Of a stretch of DNA of 64,000 nt, positions 32,401 through 42,024 are shown piece after piece. Origin of the DNA: Acipenser ruthenus (taxonomy: Eukaryota > Chordata > Actinopteri > Acipenseriformes > Acipenseridae); the NCBI RefSeq assembly GCF_902713425.1, contig NC_081198.1, positions 22,241,188-22,305,187 of the forward strand. The letters run 5' to 3'. Numbering within the stretch: position 1 is the stretch's first letter; the number at the start of each line of letters is the position of its first letter. The position numbers were made by a program, and so were the translations under genes. A model generated the notes under the pieces. The model ran no database searches. It saw nothing but the letters and a program-made list of their open reading frames with translations, and was not told where the DNA came from.

Positions 32401-32597
32401 TCTTCCTCCATTTTTTGCACTTTTGCATTGTGCATGACCTTTCGTTGTTCCTCCCTACAAAGCACTGAAAGATCTAGCTTGGTCTGGGCTATCTCGTCGC
32501 TTACAGGGAACCCCCGAAGCTGAAGCAGGCTCAGACGATGGAGGGCAGCATTCAGGTATTTATATTTGGCCCTCCTTTCTTTTGCTTTCTTTTGCTG
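29425..32597 (-). mobile_element. Family A LINE copy A5, 5'-truncated
   Basis: Keeps the 3' UTR (29425-30071) and ORF2 from about residue 315 onward. The 5' end is cut at the KAKERRAKYK region and joined to U2 nt 19 with a few filler bases. U2 nt 20-53 are lost, so the insertion came with a small target deletion. 5' truncation is typical of target-primed reverse transcription. Confidence 0.9.
30072..32597 (-). CDS. ORF2 of A5, N-terminally truncated (RT and zinc motif kept)
   Basis: Lacks the APE domain but keeps the complete RT (YMDD) and the C-terminal CCHC motif down to the natural stop. The frame stays open across the junction through U2 nt 1-19 and the U2 promoter spacer to an ATG at 32837, giving a 921-codon chimeric frame. 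A U2-promoter transcript would start at 32616, downstream of that ATG, so a fusion protein is unlikely. Confidence 0.75.
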   Translation of the reverse strand, partial: QQKKAKERRAKYKYLNAALHRLSLLQLRGFPVSDEIAQTKLDLSVLCREEQRKVMHNAKVQKMEEDEKCTRFFFQKTREKRHLMSSMLDSRGRIVEDSEGVKKVVENFYRDLYNIKATDDTLIEWFLSQLEPDSVRDEEEEEKDPELTLEELTQAVKTMNTGKTPGPDGIPGEYYHLFWDTLKVHLAEVYRAVYREKRLGPSMRESVITLLHKKGEVKDLRNWRPISLLCVDYKILAKALMLRLQVHLPLVIGPDQACGVPGRSITDILMLTRDILAYSRERNHPLCLFNLDQEKAFDRVSHEYMYKVMDQMKFAPGLRGWVKTIYTNISTRVLVNRHLTGKISIQSGVRQGCPLSPLLYVVCIEPLLQAIRRDTNITGFQLPGSNGVQVKTTAYMDDVSLICTNTSSVPRISNILGKYCTATGAVINKSKSEVYVSKNWQVDRELSDMYPVKKDKIKILGLIFENNSSGAQSWTAAINQVRKKIGGWSTRSLTMTGRVLITKSILFPILSYVGKIFPPDRTTKKVVDRIIHRFIWGSKMERVKRATLSKADKKGGKGVPDVVQLTRVQGLTQTIKNIQALDRKVCYMNRFYFATCLRALGLCTIDNTVPYSWDPPLYYRTLRDTIYKLGLDKAKLASWEYKAVTKYLAGSQEIEKVATFSLTQSQKIWENVSHSCLSNVQKDIAWNTVHSALPTRAFMFRRGLAQVETCPYAKCRKRETPAHIFWECDVAGSVWLSVSVFLNRFADTAKMTAETVLYGPAGGITTSTAKCVWRVINVVKQILWEGRNVCVYHKQELDTITTTRRAQTLIKDFVILDIRTLGKDKACAEWRIAGLQDVKME

Positions 32598-32616
32598 CAA
32601 AAGGCTGAGAAGCGAT
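32598..32616 (-). pseudogene. U2 5' remnant, nt 1-19, at the 5' junction of A5
   Basis: ATCGCTTCTC then AGCCTTTTG: one change at nt 11 (G to A). The remaining nt 20-53 are missing. Confidence 0.85.
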
Positions 32617-33210
32617 GGCGACTTGGCCCTTGCCCGGTGCCCCCCAGCCCGGACGGCACAGGGGGATTCAAAGGTGGGTGCAAAATTCCAAGCACAAACA
32701 GACCCCCAAAAAACGGGCTGCTGCTTCCAGAGGGGAAATGTGCAATTTAAGCAGGAGAAAACAAAACAAAGCAAAAACACACACATAACACCAAAAACAA
32801 AACATAAACTGGCGGAGTGCGTCTTACAAATAGTCATGCCAAGCTGCTATGCTGTGCAAGGTGCCTTGGGTAACTACAACTGTGCCTCGCTGGCTGGCTT
32901 GCTAAGAAGGTCCTGGCATAGGGACATGTTCCACCACACTTGTCTGGTTAGCTGCATGCTCCCAGGAAACAACCTGCTGCTGTCTACATCATCACCACAT
33001 GTGAATAAAAGAAAGAAAGACAGCAAGAAAGAGAGAAAGAAAGAGAGAAAGAGAGAAAGAAAGAGAGAAAGAAAGAAAGAGAGAAAGAAAAAAAAAAGAA
33101 GTAAAACGGCGGGAAAACTTGCATCAACACTGGCACTCTCCCTCCAGCAGGGGTAGACAAAATGCTCACAGGAGAGATCCAGATCTGACTTTGACCAACG
33201 TTAGAGAAAG

Positions 33211-33398
33211 GTGTGCACCGTTCCCGGAGGTACTGCAATACCGGGCCGATGCGTGGAGTGGACGGAGCAAGCCCCTGTTCCATCTCCCGATTCCAAAAAT
33301 CAATTTAATATATGGTCCCCTGATAGGGGACGTATCAGATATTAAACTGATAAGAACAGATACTACACTTGATCTTAGCCAAAAGGCCGAGAAGCGAT
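33211..33398 (-). ncRNA. RNU2: U2 snRNA gene 3
   Basis: 188 nt matching the array consensus throughout. PSE at about 33447-33463 and 3' box at about 33184-33199. No defect seen. Confidence 0.96.
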
Positions 33399-33999
33399 GG
33401 CGACTTGGCCCTTGCCCGGGGCCCCCCAGCCCGGACGGCACAGGGGGATTCAAAGGTGGGTGCAAAATTCCAAGCACAAGCAGACCCCCAAAAAACGGGC
33501 TGCTGCTTCCAGAGGGGAAATGTGCAATTTAAGCAGGAGAAAACAAAACAAAGCAAAAACACACACATAACACCAAAAACAAAACATAAACTGGCGGAGT
33601 GCGTCTTACAAATAGTCATGCCAAGCTGCTATGCTGTGCAAGGTGCCTTGGGTAACTACAACTGTGCCTCGCTGGCTGGCTGGCTTGCTAAGAAGGTCCT
33701 GGCATAGGGACATGTTCCACCACACTTGTCTGGTTAGCTGCATGCTCCCAGGAAACAACCTGCTGCTGTCTACATCATCACCACATGTGAATAAAAGAAA
33801 GAAAGACAGCAAGAAAGAAAGAGAGAAAGAAAGAGAGAAAGAGAGAAAGAAAGAGAGAAAGAAAGAAAGAGAGAAAGAAAAAAAAAGAAGTAAAACGGCG
33901 GGAAAACTTGCATCAACACTGGCACTCTCCCTCCAGCAGGGGTAGACAAAATGCTCACAGGAGAGATCCAGATCTGACTTTGACCAACGTTAGAGAAAG

Positions 34000-34150
34000 G
34001 TGTGCACCATTCCCGGAGGTACTGCAATACCGGGCCGATGCGTGGAGTGGACGGAGCAAGCCCCTGTTCCATCTCCCGATTCCAAAAATCAATTTAATAT
34101 ATGGTCCCCTGATAGGGGACGTATCAGATATTAAACTGATAAGAACAGAT
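34000..34150 (-). pseudogene. U2 3' fragment, nt 38-188, split by B
   Basis: Runs from the Sm and stem regions to TCTGTTC (nt 39). The 5' part lies at 39692-39725. Nt 35-37 are absent between the two halves. Confidence 0.92.
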
Positions 34151-34460
34151 TTTTTTTTTTTTTTTTTTTTTATTAATGGAAAAAAAATACACATACAAAC
34201 ACAACTCACAAAACACACTTAAACATCACAATACAAAAATAACTATAACCACTTATATACAACAAACTCATGAACTGAACCAACACATTACAATCCACTT
34301 ATAAAAAAACACATTACATATCACATTACATCTCTCCCATATATGCAACAAATACAAAACATAATCACGCATACAATTCCATTTTTGAAACCTTTCTACA
34401 GGATAACATGTGCCCCTAACAATATGCCTATCCTACTTCTAATAAACAAGCAGCAAGATC
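34151..34460 (-). other. 3' UTR and poly(A) of B
   Basis: T run at 34150-34171 on the plus strand (poly(A) in element sense), then A/T-rich sequence up to the ORF2 stop at 34461. No structure like the family A hairpins was noticed. Confidence 0.75.
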
Positions 34461-37400
34461 TCATCCCACGCCAGTAGCCCACAGATCTCCACGTCTCCAT
34501 TCCTCAAGCCTCCATCTTCTCTTCGCCTCTTGTCGGCCAAGTCGCAAAGCGTCCTTTAGGACATAGCTCTCCATCTGACTTAGTCCCATTTCAAGAACAG
34601 CCTGGGCAGGCAGGCTCACGCCCTTCACCACAAAACAGTTCCTTGCCTTCCAAATTGCATCACACAGACAGCGTATTAGGACCCACAGCATGCCCCACTG
34701 CACTTTGCTCAGTTTCTCTTGGTCTTTCTTCGGGCTCCCATACAGCACACGCTGCCTATGTATGGGCAGCTGTCCCCGGAACAAATCCAGGACGGAGCCT
34801 GCCTCACTCCACACCTTCCTCGCCTCCAGACATCCCCAGAGAACGTGACCGACCGTTTCTTCCTCTCCACACTTCTCTCTCGGGCATCTGGGTGACCTCC
34901 CCAGATTACATGCATGCATCACCGCTCGAACTGGCAATACATCGTGGGCTACCAACCAAGACAGATCTCGATGCTCGTTCATCAGGGCAGGATGGCTCGC
35001 ATTCTGCCACACTTCTGGCGTCTCGTCTAACACAAGGCCATGAACCGGACACATATCCCCATTACCCTGCAGAAAGTTAAACAGAGATTTACCATTAGCC
35101 ACAATTTCAGCCTTACATCCTTCCAGCCCCTTGGACATCACAAATCTTTTAAATAACGCATAATGATAGGGCAGATCAAAGGCTGTTGGCACAGACAAAG
35201 GCACGGACATCAACTTTAACTTCCTCAAATAGGAACTAATATAGAATCTCACAAAGCAGGCCCCTTTTGACACACCATTCAGACACATAGCAAAATGCAA
35301 TGCACAAAACTTTGACATTAAAAACGTCTGGACATCTGGCAACCCTTTCCCCCCCTTTAATTTATCCTTCCCCACCACACTCCTCCTCACTCTCTCCCAT
35401 TTCCCCTGCCAAAAAAAACGAAACACAGCTCTGTTTAGCAGCGTTACCACATTCCTAGATGGTGGGAACACGACCGCCACATACAACAACAGTGGCAATA
35501 TTACCCCCTTTACCACCATCACCCTCCCCTCCATCGTAAGCCTCCTCAGCCTCCAAAACCCTAGCTTTTTATTGACCCTACTTCCCACCTCCTCCCAGTT
35601 CTTACCCCCTGATCCATTAGCATCAAATTTCACCCCCAGAATCTTAATGCAGTCTTCCTTAACTTTTAATTTTATACTACCCCTCCCGTCCCATTTCCCG
35701 TAGAACATTGCCTCCGATTTCTCCTGGTTCAGTTTAGACCCAGACGCACGACAAAAAACATCAGCTTTCTCCAAAGTCCTCTGAATGGACAACTCATCCC
35801 GACAGAGGACATTGACATCATCCATATACAAGACACATTTAACCTCCTGCCCCCCACTCCCAGGAATAGTTAACCCTTTATACACTGGGTCCCTTCTCAA
35901 AGCTTGTGCCAGCGGCTCCATACAACAGATAAACAGGAGCGGAGATAACGGACAGCCCTGACGGACGCCACATCCCACACTAACTGGATTTGACAGACAC
36001 CCATTTACCAATACCCTGCTATACACACCCTTATATAACAGGCCCACCCAGTCTAAAAACCTCTTTGCAAACCCCATTTTTCGCAGAACACCAAACATGA
36101 ACTGATGCGAGACCCGATCATACGCCTTTTCAAGATCTAAATTTAGTACACATAATCGAATTCCCCTGTCTCTCGCATAACAGATGACATCTCTCATCAA
36201 TACCAGGCTGTCCGTGATCTTCCTACCTGGAACGGCACAAGTTTGATCCAGGTGGATAACATCCCCCAGCACATCCCTCATACGTTGAGCCAACAATTTA
36301 CTGAACAATTTAAAATCCTGGTTCAACAATGTAATTGGCCGCCAATTTTTCAGCTCAGCCTTATCCCCCTTTTTAAAAATCAATGTAATAATGCCCTCTC
36401 TAAATGAAGGTGGAAACTCCCCTCCCTCCTCCCCACACTCCCGAAACAAGGCCAACAGATCTGGTGCCACTAACTCCCAAAACTTTAAATAGAACTCCAC
36501 AGGGAGTCCATCCCCCCCCGGTGTCTTGCCCAGCCTCACCCCCCTGACCACCTCATCTAACTCTTCCCTCGTAAACTCTTTGTCCAACTGCCCTCCATCC
36601 CCCACCTCCCGCTCCAAATGTCCTAACACCTCCTCCATAGCCCCCATTTCAATTTCTTTCCTTACACAAAGGCCCCCATAAAACTCCTCCACCACCCTCA
36701 ACAGCCCCTCTGTAGTCTTAACTAAAGCCCCATCCCTCCCTTTCATAGAGTCTATAAATTTCCTCCCATCCAGCACCTTTTTAAAAAAATACCGACTACA
36801 CTTTTCATTTTCCTCTAAATGCTTCTCTCTGCTTTTAAATAAGAGCCCCTTCACCCTCCTCTCTACCACCCCCTTCAGTCTCTTTTTCACTTCCCTGATC
36901 TCTTCACTAAAGTCCAGCCCTGCATTGTACAATTTAGTTAAACTCTCCAGCTCCTTGAACAAAACCTTCTCCTGCCTTCTCTCCCTCTCTGCCTTCCTCC
37001 TCCCCGCCCAAATAAAGAAATGTTTTGTTTTCTCCTTCACCAGATCCCACCACTCTGCCTGGGACCCACAAAGGTCCTTTAAGGACAGCCACTGGCCATA
37101 CCGCTCTCTAAATACCTCACACACCCAATCATCCTCCAACAACTCGCAATTTAACTTCCACACACCCCTCCCTACATCCACACAACCTGTAAGGTCAAAA
37201 GCAGCTTTCAGCGCACAGTGGTCAGAGAAAAACATTGGCACCAGCACACACTCCTCGCACTCCACCCTCTGTGAGACAAACACAAAATCAATCCTGGACG
37301 CCTGGGTCCCATCCCCTTTCACCCAAGTGAAACCTCTTTCCCCCACATTGTTCACTTTAAAACAGTCCACTAGTCGAAAGTCCTCCACTATTTCTTTTAG

Positions 37401-37943
37401 CATTTTACTAGATTTATCCAGCGTGAACCCCTTCTTTCTCTCTCGCCTATCCTCCATTGTTAACCCACAATTAAAATCCCCTGCTACAATAACCGGCCTG
37501 CTCCTCACTAATTTAACCCTTAAATCTTCAAATAAACTAGCCCTCCCCTCCACCTCTGGCGGAGCATACACATTAATTAAGCTAAAACTTTTCCCAAAAA
37601 ATTCCGCCTCCACCTCCAGCACCCTACCTTTTTCAATCACTCTATGATCTTTAATCATAACCCCCTTATTTTTAATCAAAATTGCTACCCCATCTGATTT
37701 ATTTTCATTTGATCCGGACCACACAGATGGCCCATAACCCCACCTCCCCTCATAAGTACTATAGTCCTCCAACCCAGGGATACCACACTCTTGCAAACAC
37801 AAAATATCACACTGTATCCCACTCAAATATGACAACACCAACGTACACCTATCACTACTTTTAATACTCCTAACATTTATAGTAACCACACTCAGAGCCA
37901 TTGCAAAACAAGCTAACAGCCATACACATACAGAATCCTGCAT
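34461..37943 (-). CDS. ORF2 of B: endonuclease/reverse transcriptase, 1160 aa, intact
   Basis: ATG at 37943 overlaps the ORF1 stop (TGATG). After a short hydrophobic lead (MQDSVCVWLLACFAMALSVV) comes the APE domain: NVRSIK, QECG near 51, GDFN and SDHC near 238. The RT has GGDGLPVEFY near 475, NWRPITLL, GVRQGCPLSPLLF, and YMDD near 704. The C-terminal zinc motif CPREKC...HVLWGC is near 1017. Same role as the A protein: cutting U2 and copying B RNA. Confidence 0.94.
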   Translation of the reverse strand: MQDSVCVWLLACFAMALSVVTINVRSIKSSDRCTLVLSYLSGIQCDILCLQECGIPGLEDYSTYEGRWGYGPSVWSGSNENKSDGVAILIKNKGVMIKDHRVIEKGRVLEVEAEFFGKSFSLINVYAPPEVEGRASLFEDLRVKLVRSRPVIVAGDFNCGLTMEDRRERKKGFTLDKSSKMLKEIVEDFRLVDCFKVNNVGERGFTWVKGDGTQASRIDFVFVSQRVECEECVLVPMFFSDHCALKAAFDLTGCVDVGRGVWKLNCELLEDDWVCEVFRERYGQWLSLKDLCGSQAEWWDLVKEKTKHFFIWAGRRKAERERRQEKVLFKELESLTKLYNAGLDFSEEIREVKKRLKGVVERRVKGLLFKSREKHLEENEKCSRYFFKKVLDGRKFIDSMKGRDGALVKTTEGLLRVVEEFYGGLCVRKEIEMGAMEEVLGHLEREVGDGGQLDKEFTREELDEVVRGVRLGKTPGGDGLPVEFYLKFWELVAPDLLALFRECGEEGGEFPPSFREGIITLIFKKGDKAELKNWRPITLLNQDFKLFSKLLAQRMRDVLGDVIHLDQTCAVPGRKITDSLVLMRDVICYARDRGIRLCVLNLDLEKAYDRVSHQFMFGVLRKMGFAKRFLDWVGLLYKGVYSRVLVNGCLSNPVSVGCGVRQGCPLSPLLFICCMEPLAQALRRDPVYKGLTIPGSGGQEVKCVLYMDDVNVLCRDELSIQRTLEKADVFCRASGSKLNQEKSEAMFYGKWDGRGSIKLKVKEDCIKILGVKFDANGSGGKNWEEVGSRVNKKLGFWRLRRLTMEGRVMVVKGVILPLLLYVAVVFPPSRNVVTLLNRAVFRFFWQGKWERVRRSVVGKDKLKGGKGLPDVQTFLMSKFCALHFAMCLNGVSKGACFVRFYISSYLRKLKLMSVPLSVPTAFDLPYHYALFKRFVMSKGLEGCKAEIVANGKSLFNFLQGNGDMCPVHGLVLDETPEVWQNASHPALMNEHRDLSWLVAHDVLPVRAVMHACNLGRSPRCPREKCGEEETVGHVLWGCLEARKVWSEAGSVLDLFRGQLPIHRQRVLYGSPKKDQEKLSKVQWGMLWVLIRCLCDAIWKARNCFVVKGVSLPAQAVLEMGLSQMESYVLKDALRLGRQEAKRRWRLEEWRRGDLWATGVG

Positions 37944-39430
37944 CAGGATATTTTTAAAAGGGGCTCCTCCCCCTCCCCCTCCTGGCCAGTTACCACAAAT
38001 TCCTCCCTCATACTTACCTCACCCGAGGAAAACACTACGACCCCCTCCAGATCCAGGAACGGCTCTCCCCCATTCTTCTCCGCACCACCATCCCCTCTAT
38101 AGTCACCCCTAGAGGAAACGACTGAACTGGGGGATGAAAAAAACTCCTGTCCTACTCCCCCACTTCCCTGCTTCTTTTTCTTCTTCCCCTTCTTCCTCCC
38201 CTCCACCCTCACAAACCCATCCCCCTCCTCACTATGTAACTTCCTTTTCCCTGGAGTCCACTCTTGATCCATATCCTCTGAGTTACCATCCTCCTCCTCC
38301 TCCCGTCCTGTTCCCTCAACACTAGCCTCATCCCGCTCCCGCTTTGCACACGGAATACCGCCCCCTCCATCATCCTCCACAGAGCTTACCACCCCACTCC
38401 CCCTATACACCTCCTCCCTGCTCCTTCCACTGGACCCCTCCCCTGGGTCCTCGCTCTCCTCCTCTGATGGGGACACCATCAAATCTTCCTCCAGAACAGA
38501 TCCCTGCTGATCACTTCCCCCCTCCCCCTGTGCCTCCCCCTCCCTCCCCTCCTCCCTCACCTCCCCTCTATTCTCCTCCCTCTCACCCCCCTTCTCCTGC
38601 TGCTCACTTCCCCCTTTCTGCCTCCCCTCACCCTCCTCCTCCTCCTTCTCCTCCTCACTCTCTTCTCCCTCCTCATACCTCTTAGCCCTATTGGCAAAGG
38701 ATCTAGGACAATTCATGAAAAAGTGTGTCTCACTCCCACACAGATTACACTTCCTCTGAACTTCACATTCCCTAGCCATGTGCCCCTCCTCTTTACACAC
38801 ATTACACACCACTCTCTTACACACCACCGCTAAGTGCCCCACACCTCCACACTTCCGACACACCTTAGGCTGGCCGAAATAATGCACATACCCCCTGTCA
38901 GCACCAAGTGCAATGTCAGAAGGTATGTGCAGAAACCCATCATATGTCCCTAAGCCTCTCCACAGCTCACACACCACCCTCCATGCCCCAGTCCACACCC
39001 CATCATCATCCCTCACTTTTATAGCCTCCCCCTTCACATGGCAATACCTCCTCAACCAAGTGCACACGTCCTGTCCCTTCACCATCTCTGAGCCCATTCT
39101 CACAATCACAACCCTTCGTGCATTATTTGTCAGTTTCTCCAAACTCAACTTCTTAATCAGATCATGTCCCCTTAGGTTATGAAACCTGCTCACACACTCC
39201 ATCATACCCGCTTCAGACATAAAACTTACATCCCATTGGCCTCCTTTCCCTGTCGTAATAATACAGTTTAAATCAATAGGCCTAAACCCCAACACCTTCT
39301 GTACAACCCCTCTGGAAAACTCAAGCCTATTCAAAAACAACTTCTCCTCCCCCTGCTTCGACTCATTTATAGAGAACCTAACACAATTTAAACGGCGTCC
39401 CCCAACCCTTGGACCCGCCTTTCCAATAAT
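37943..39430 (-). CDS. ORF1 of B: zinc-knuckle protein, start codon uncertain
   Basis: Open frame of about 495 codons. Homology with ORF1 of A starts upstream of any ATG (RRLNCVRF, then NRLEFSR), and the frame is open back to a stop at 39431-39433 with no ATG before residue 50 or so. Either the start codon is lost or a non-ATG start is used. Three CCHC knuckles (CRKCGGVGHLAVVC, CNVCKEEGHMAREC, CNLCGSETHFFMNC) lie in the middle and are followed by a very Glu/Gly-rich tail. It ends TGATG, overlapping ORF2. Confidence 0.82.
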   Translation of the reverse strand: MIGKAGPRVGGRRLNCVRFSINESKQGEEKLFLNRLEFSRGVVQKVLGFRPIDLNCIITTGKGGQWDVSFMSEAGMMECVSRFHNLRGHDLIKKLSLEKLTNNARRVVIVRMGSEMVKGQDVCTWLRRYCHVKGEAIKVRDDDGVWTGAWRVVCELWRGLGTYDGFLHIPSDIALGADRGYVHYFGQPKVCRKCGGVGHLAVVCKRVVCNVCKEEGHMARECEVQRKCNLCGSETHFFMNCPRSFANRAKRYEEGEESEEEKEEEEGEGRQKGGSEQQEKGGEREENRGEVREEGREGEAQGEGGSDQQGSVLEEDLMVSPSEEESEDPGEGSSGRSREEVYRGSGVVSSVEDDGGGGIPCAKRERDEASVEGTGREEEEDGNSEDMDQEWTPGKRKLHSEEGDGFVRVEGRKKGKKKKKQGSGGVGQEFFSSPSSVVSSRGDYRGDGGAEKNGGEPFLDLEGVVVFSSGEVSMREEFVVTGQEGEGEEPLLKIS

Positions 39431-39433
39431 TTA

Positions 39434-39691
39434 AGAAGCAATAGAAATATTGAAAAAAACACCCAAAAAGGCAAAAGAAAATACTTAACTAGAAAGCAGA
39501 TAAGGTGCCCTCAAAGGGTCCCCCTTACCTGCTAAGCAAAACTGGCTCCTGGTCTTCCCTCCTTCGTCCACCACCTCAGCTACCAGCAACCAATATTGCC
39601 ACCGTTTACCGTTACCGTTTACCGTTTACCGTTTACCGTTACCGTACCTTACCTTACCTATCGCTTCCAAATCAAGCTGCGGTCAAGCCAC
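39434..39691 (-). other. 5' UTR of B with TACCGTTT-type repeats
   Basis: The outer end (39672-39691) matches the 5' end of C in all but two or so of 18 positions (GTGGCWTGACCGCARCTT). A short microsatellite of taccg/tttaccg lies at about 39599-39658. No open frame. Confidence 0.65.
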
Positions 39692-39725
39692 ACACTTGAT
39701 CTTAGCCAAAAGGCCGAGAAGCGAT
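39692..39725 (-). pseudogene. U2 nt 1-34 at the 5' end of B
   Basis: Exact U2 consensus from ATCGCTTCTCGG to AAGTGT, then B begins. It may be the target or may have come with the element RNA (compare C). The PSE is present upstream at the usual distance. Confidence 0.9.
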
Positions 39726-40324
39726 GGCGACTTGGCCCTTGCCCGGGGCCCCCCAGCCCGGACGGCACAGGGGGATTCAAAAGGTGGGTGCAAAATTTCA
39801 AGCACAAGCAGACCCCAAAAAAACGGGCTGCTGCTTCCAGAGGGGAAATGTGCAATTTAAGCAGGAGAAAACAAAACAAAGCAAAAACACACACATAACA
39901 CCAAAAACAAAACATAAACTGGCGGAGTGCGTCTTACAAATAGTCATGCCAAGCTGCTATGCTGTGCAAGGTGCCTTGGGTAACTACAACTGTGCCTCGC
40001 TGGCTGGCTTGCTAAGAAGGTCCTGGCATAGGGACATGTTCCACCACACTTGTCTGGTTAGCTGCTAGCTCCCAGGAAACAACCTGCTGCTGTCTACATC
40101 ATCACCACATGTGAATAAAAGAAAGAAAGACAGCAAGAAAGAAAGAGAGAAAGAAAGAGAGAAAGAGAGAAAGAAAGAGAGGAAGAAAGAAAGAGAGAAA
40201 GAAAAAAAAAAGAAGTAAAACGGCGGGAAAACTTGCATCAACACTGGCACTCTCCCTCCAGCAGGGGTAGACAAAATGCTCACAGGAGAGATCCAGATCT
40301 GACTTTGACCAACGTTAGAGAAAG

Positions 40325-40512
40325 GTGTGCACCGTTCCCGGAGGTACTGCAATACCGGGCCGATGCGTGGAGTGGACGGAGCAAGCCCCTGTTCCATCTC
40401 CCGATTCCAAAAATCAATTTAATATATGGTCCCCTGATAGGGGACGTATCAGATATTAAACTGATAAGAACAGATACTACACTTGATCTTAGCCAAAAGG
40501 CCGAGAAGCGAT
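40325..40512 (-). ncRNA. RNU2: U2 snRNA gene 4
   Basis: 188 nt, array consensus. Promoter and 3' box at the standard offsets. Confidence 0.96.
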
Positions 40513-41112
40513 GGCGACTTGGCCCTTGCCCGGGGCCCCCCAGCCCGGACGGCACAGGGGGATTCAAAGGTGGGTGCAAAATTCCAAGCACAAGCAGACC
40601 CCCAAAAAACGGGCTGCTGCTTCCAGAGGGGAAATGTGCAATTTAAGCAGGAGAAAACAAAACAAAGCAAAAACACACACATAACACCAAAAACAAAACA
40701 TAAACTGGCGGAGTGCGTCTTACAAATAGTCATGCCAAGCTGCAATGCTGTGCAAGGTGCCTTGGGTAACTACAACTGTGCCTCGCTGGCTGGCTGGCTT
40801 GCTAAGAAGGTCCTGGCATAGGGACATGTTCCACCACACTTGTCTGGTTAGCTGCATGCTCCCAGGAAACAACCTGCTGCTGTCTACATCATCACCACAT
40901 GTGAATAAAAGAAAGAAAGACAGCAAGAAAGAAAGAGAGAAAGAAAGAGAGAAAGAGAGAAAGAAAGAGAGAAAGAAAGAAAGAGAGAAAGAAAAAAAAG
41001 AAGTAAAACGGCGGGAAAACTTGCATCAACACTGGCACTCTCCCTCCAGCAGGGGTAGACAAAATGCTCACAGGAGAGATCCAGATCTGACTTTGACCAA
41101 CGTTAGAGAAAG

Positions 41113-41300
41113 GTGTGCACCGTTCCCGGAGGTACTGCAATACCGGGCCGATGCGTGGAGTGGACGGAGCAAGCCCCTGTTCCATCTCCCGATTCCAAAA
41201 ATCAATTTAATATATGGTCCCCTGATAGGGGACGTATCAGATATTAAACTGATAAGAACAGATACTACACTTGATCTTAGCCAAAAGGCAGAGAAGCGAT
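41113..41300 (-). ncRNA. RNU2: U2 snRNA gene 5, nt 11 variant
   Basis: 188 nt with one change at nt 11 (G to T; plus strand ggcagag for ggccgag). This lies in the stem I / U6-pairing 5' region and may weaken it. All else is consensus. Confidence 0.94.
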
Positions 41301-41889
41301 GGCGACTTGGCCCTTGCCCGGGGCCCCCCAGCCCGGACGGCACAGGGGGATTCAAAGGTGGGTGCAAAATTCCAAGCACAAGCAGACCCCATAAAAACGG
41401 GCTGCTGCTTCCAGAGGGGAAATGTGCAATTTAAGCAGGAGAAAACAAAACAAAGCAAAAACACACACATAACACCAAAAACAAAACATAAACTGGCGGA
41501 GTGCGTCTTACAAATAGTCATGCCAAGCTGCAATGCTGTGCAAGGTGCCTTGGGTAACTACAACTGTGCCTCGCTGGCTGGCTGGCTTGCTAAGAAGGTC
41601 CTGGCATAGGGACATGTTCCACCACACTTGTCTGGTTAGCTGCATGCTCCCAGGAAACAACCTGCTGCTGTCTACATCATCACCACATGTGAATAAAAGA
41701 AAGAAAGACAGCAAAAAAGAAAGAGAGAAAGAAAGAGAGAAAGAAAGAAGAGAGAAAGAAAGAAAGAAAAAAAAAAGAAGTAAAACGGCGGGAAAACTTG
41801 CATCAACACTGGCACTCTCCCTCCAGCAGGGGTAGACAAAATGCTCACAGGAGAGATCCAGATCTGACTTTGACCAACGTTAGAGAAAG

Positions 41890-42024
41890 GTGTGCACCGT
41901 TCCCGGAGGTACTGCAATACCGGGCCGATGCGTGGAGTGGACGGAGCAAGCCCCTGTTCCATCTCCCGATTCCAAAAATCAATTTAATATATGGTCCCCT
42001 GATAGGGGACGTATCAGATATTAA
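41890..42024 (-). pseudogene. U2 3' part, nt 54-188, split by piggyBac MITE
   Basis: Ends at TTAA (42021-42024), which is duplicated on the far side of the MITE. Confidence 0.95.

Larger units (their letters stand above)
32598..34150 (-). repeat. U2 array segment between A5 and B
   Basis: U2 nt 1-19 remnant, spacer, one complete U2 (33211-33398), spacer, and U2 nt 38-188 (34000-34150). Microsatellites lie at about 33009-33100 and 33792-33890. Units are 782 bp apart. Confidence 0.88.
34151..39691 (-). mobile_element. Family B LINE (Keno-like, Tx1 group), full length
   Basis: 5541 bp: 5' UTR (39434-39691) beginning GTGGCTTGACCGCAGCTT, ORF1, ORF2 and a 310-bp 3' UTR ending in about 22 A. It sits in U2 between nt 34 and nt 38, that is, inside the branch-site recognition motif GTAGTA, and shows no target-site duplication. 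Its proteins are clearly related to family A but far from identical (for example RRLNCVRF against RRHNAVRF), so it is a separate family at the same target. Confidence 0.92.

Noticed and set aside
34461-37943. Possibility that the U2-targeting elements are R2/Utopia-like with a restriction-like endonuclease
   Set aside because: ORF2 has an N-terminal APE domain (QEC, GDFN, SDH) and no C-terminal PD-(D/E)XK motif was seen. This fits Keno/Tx1.
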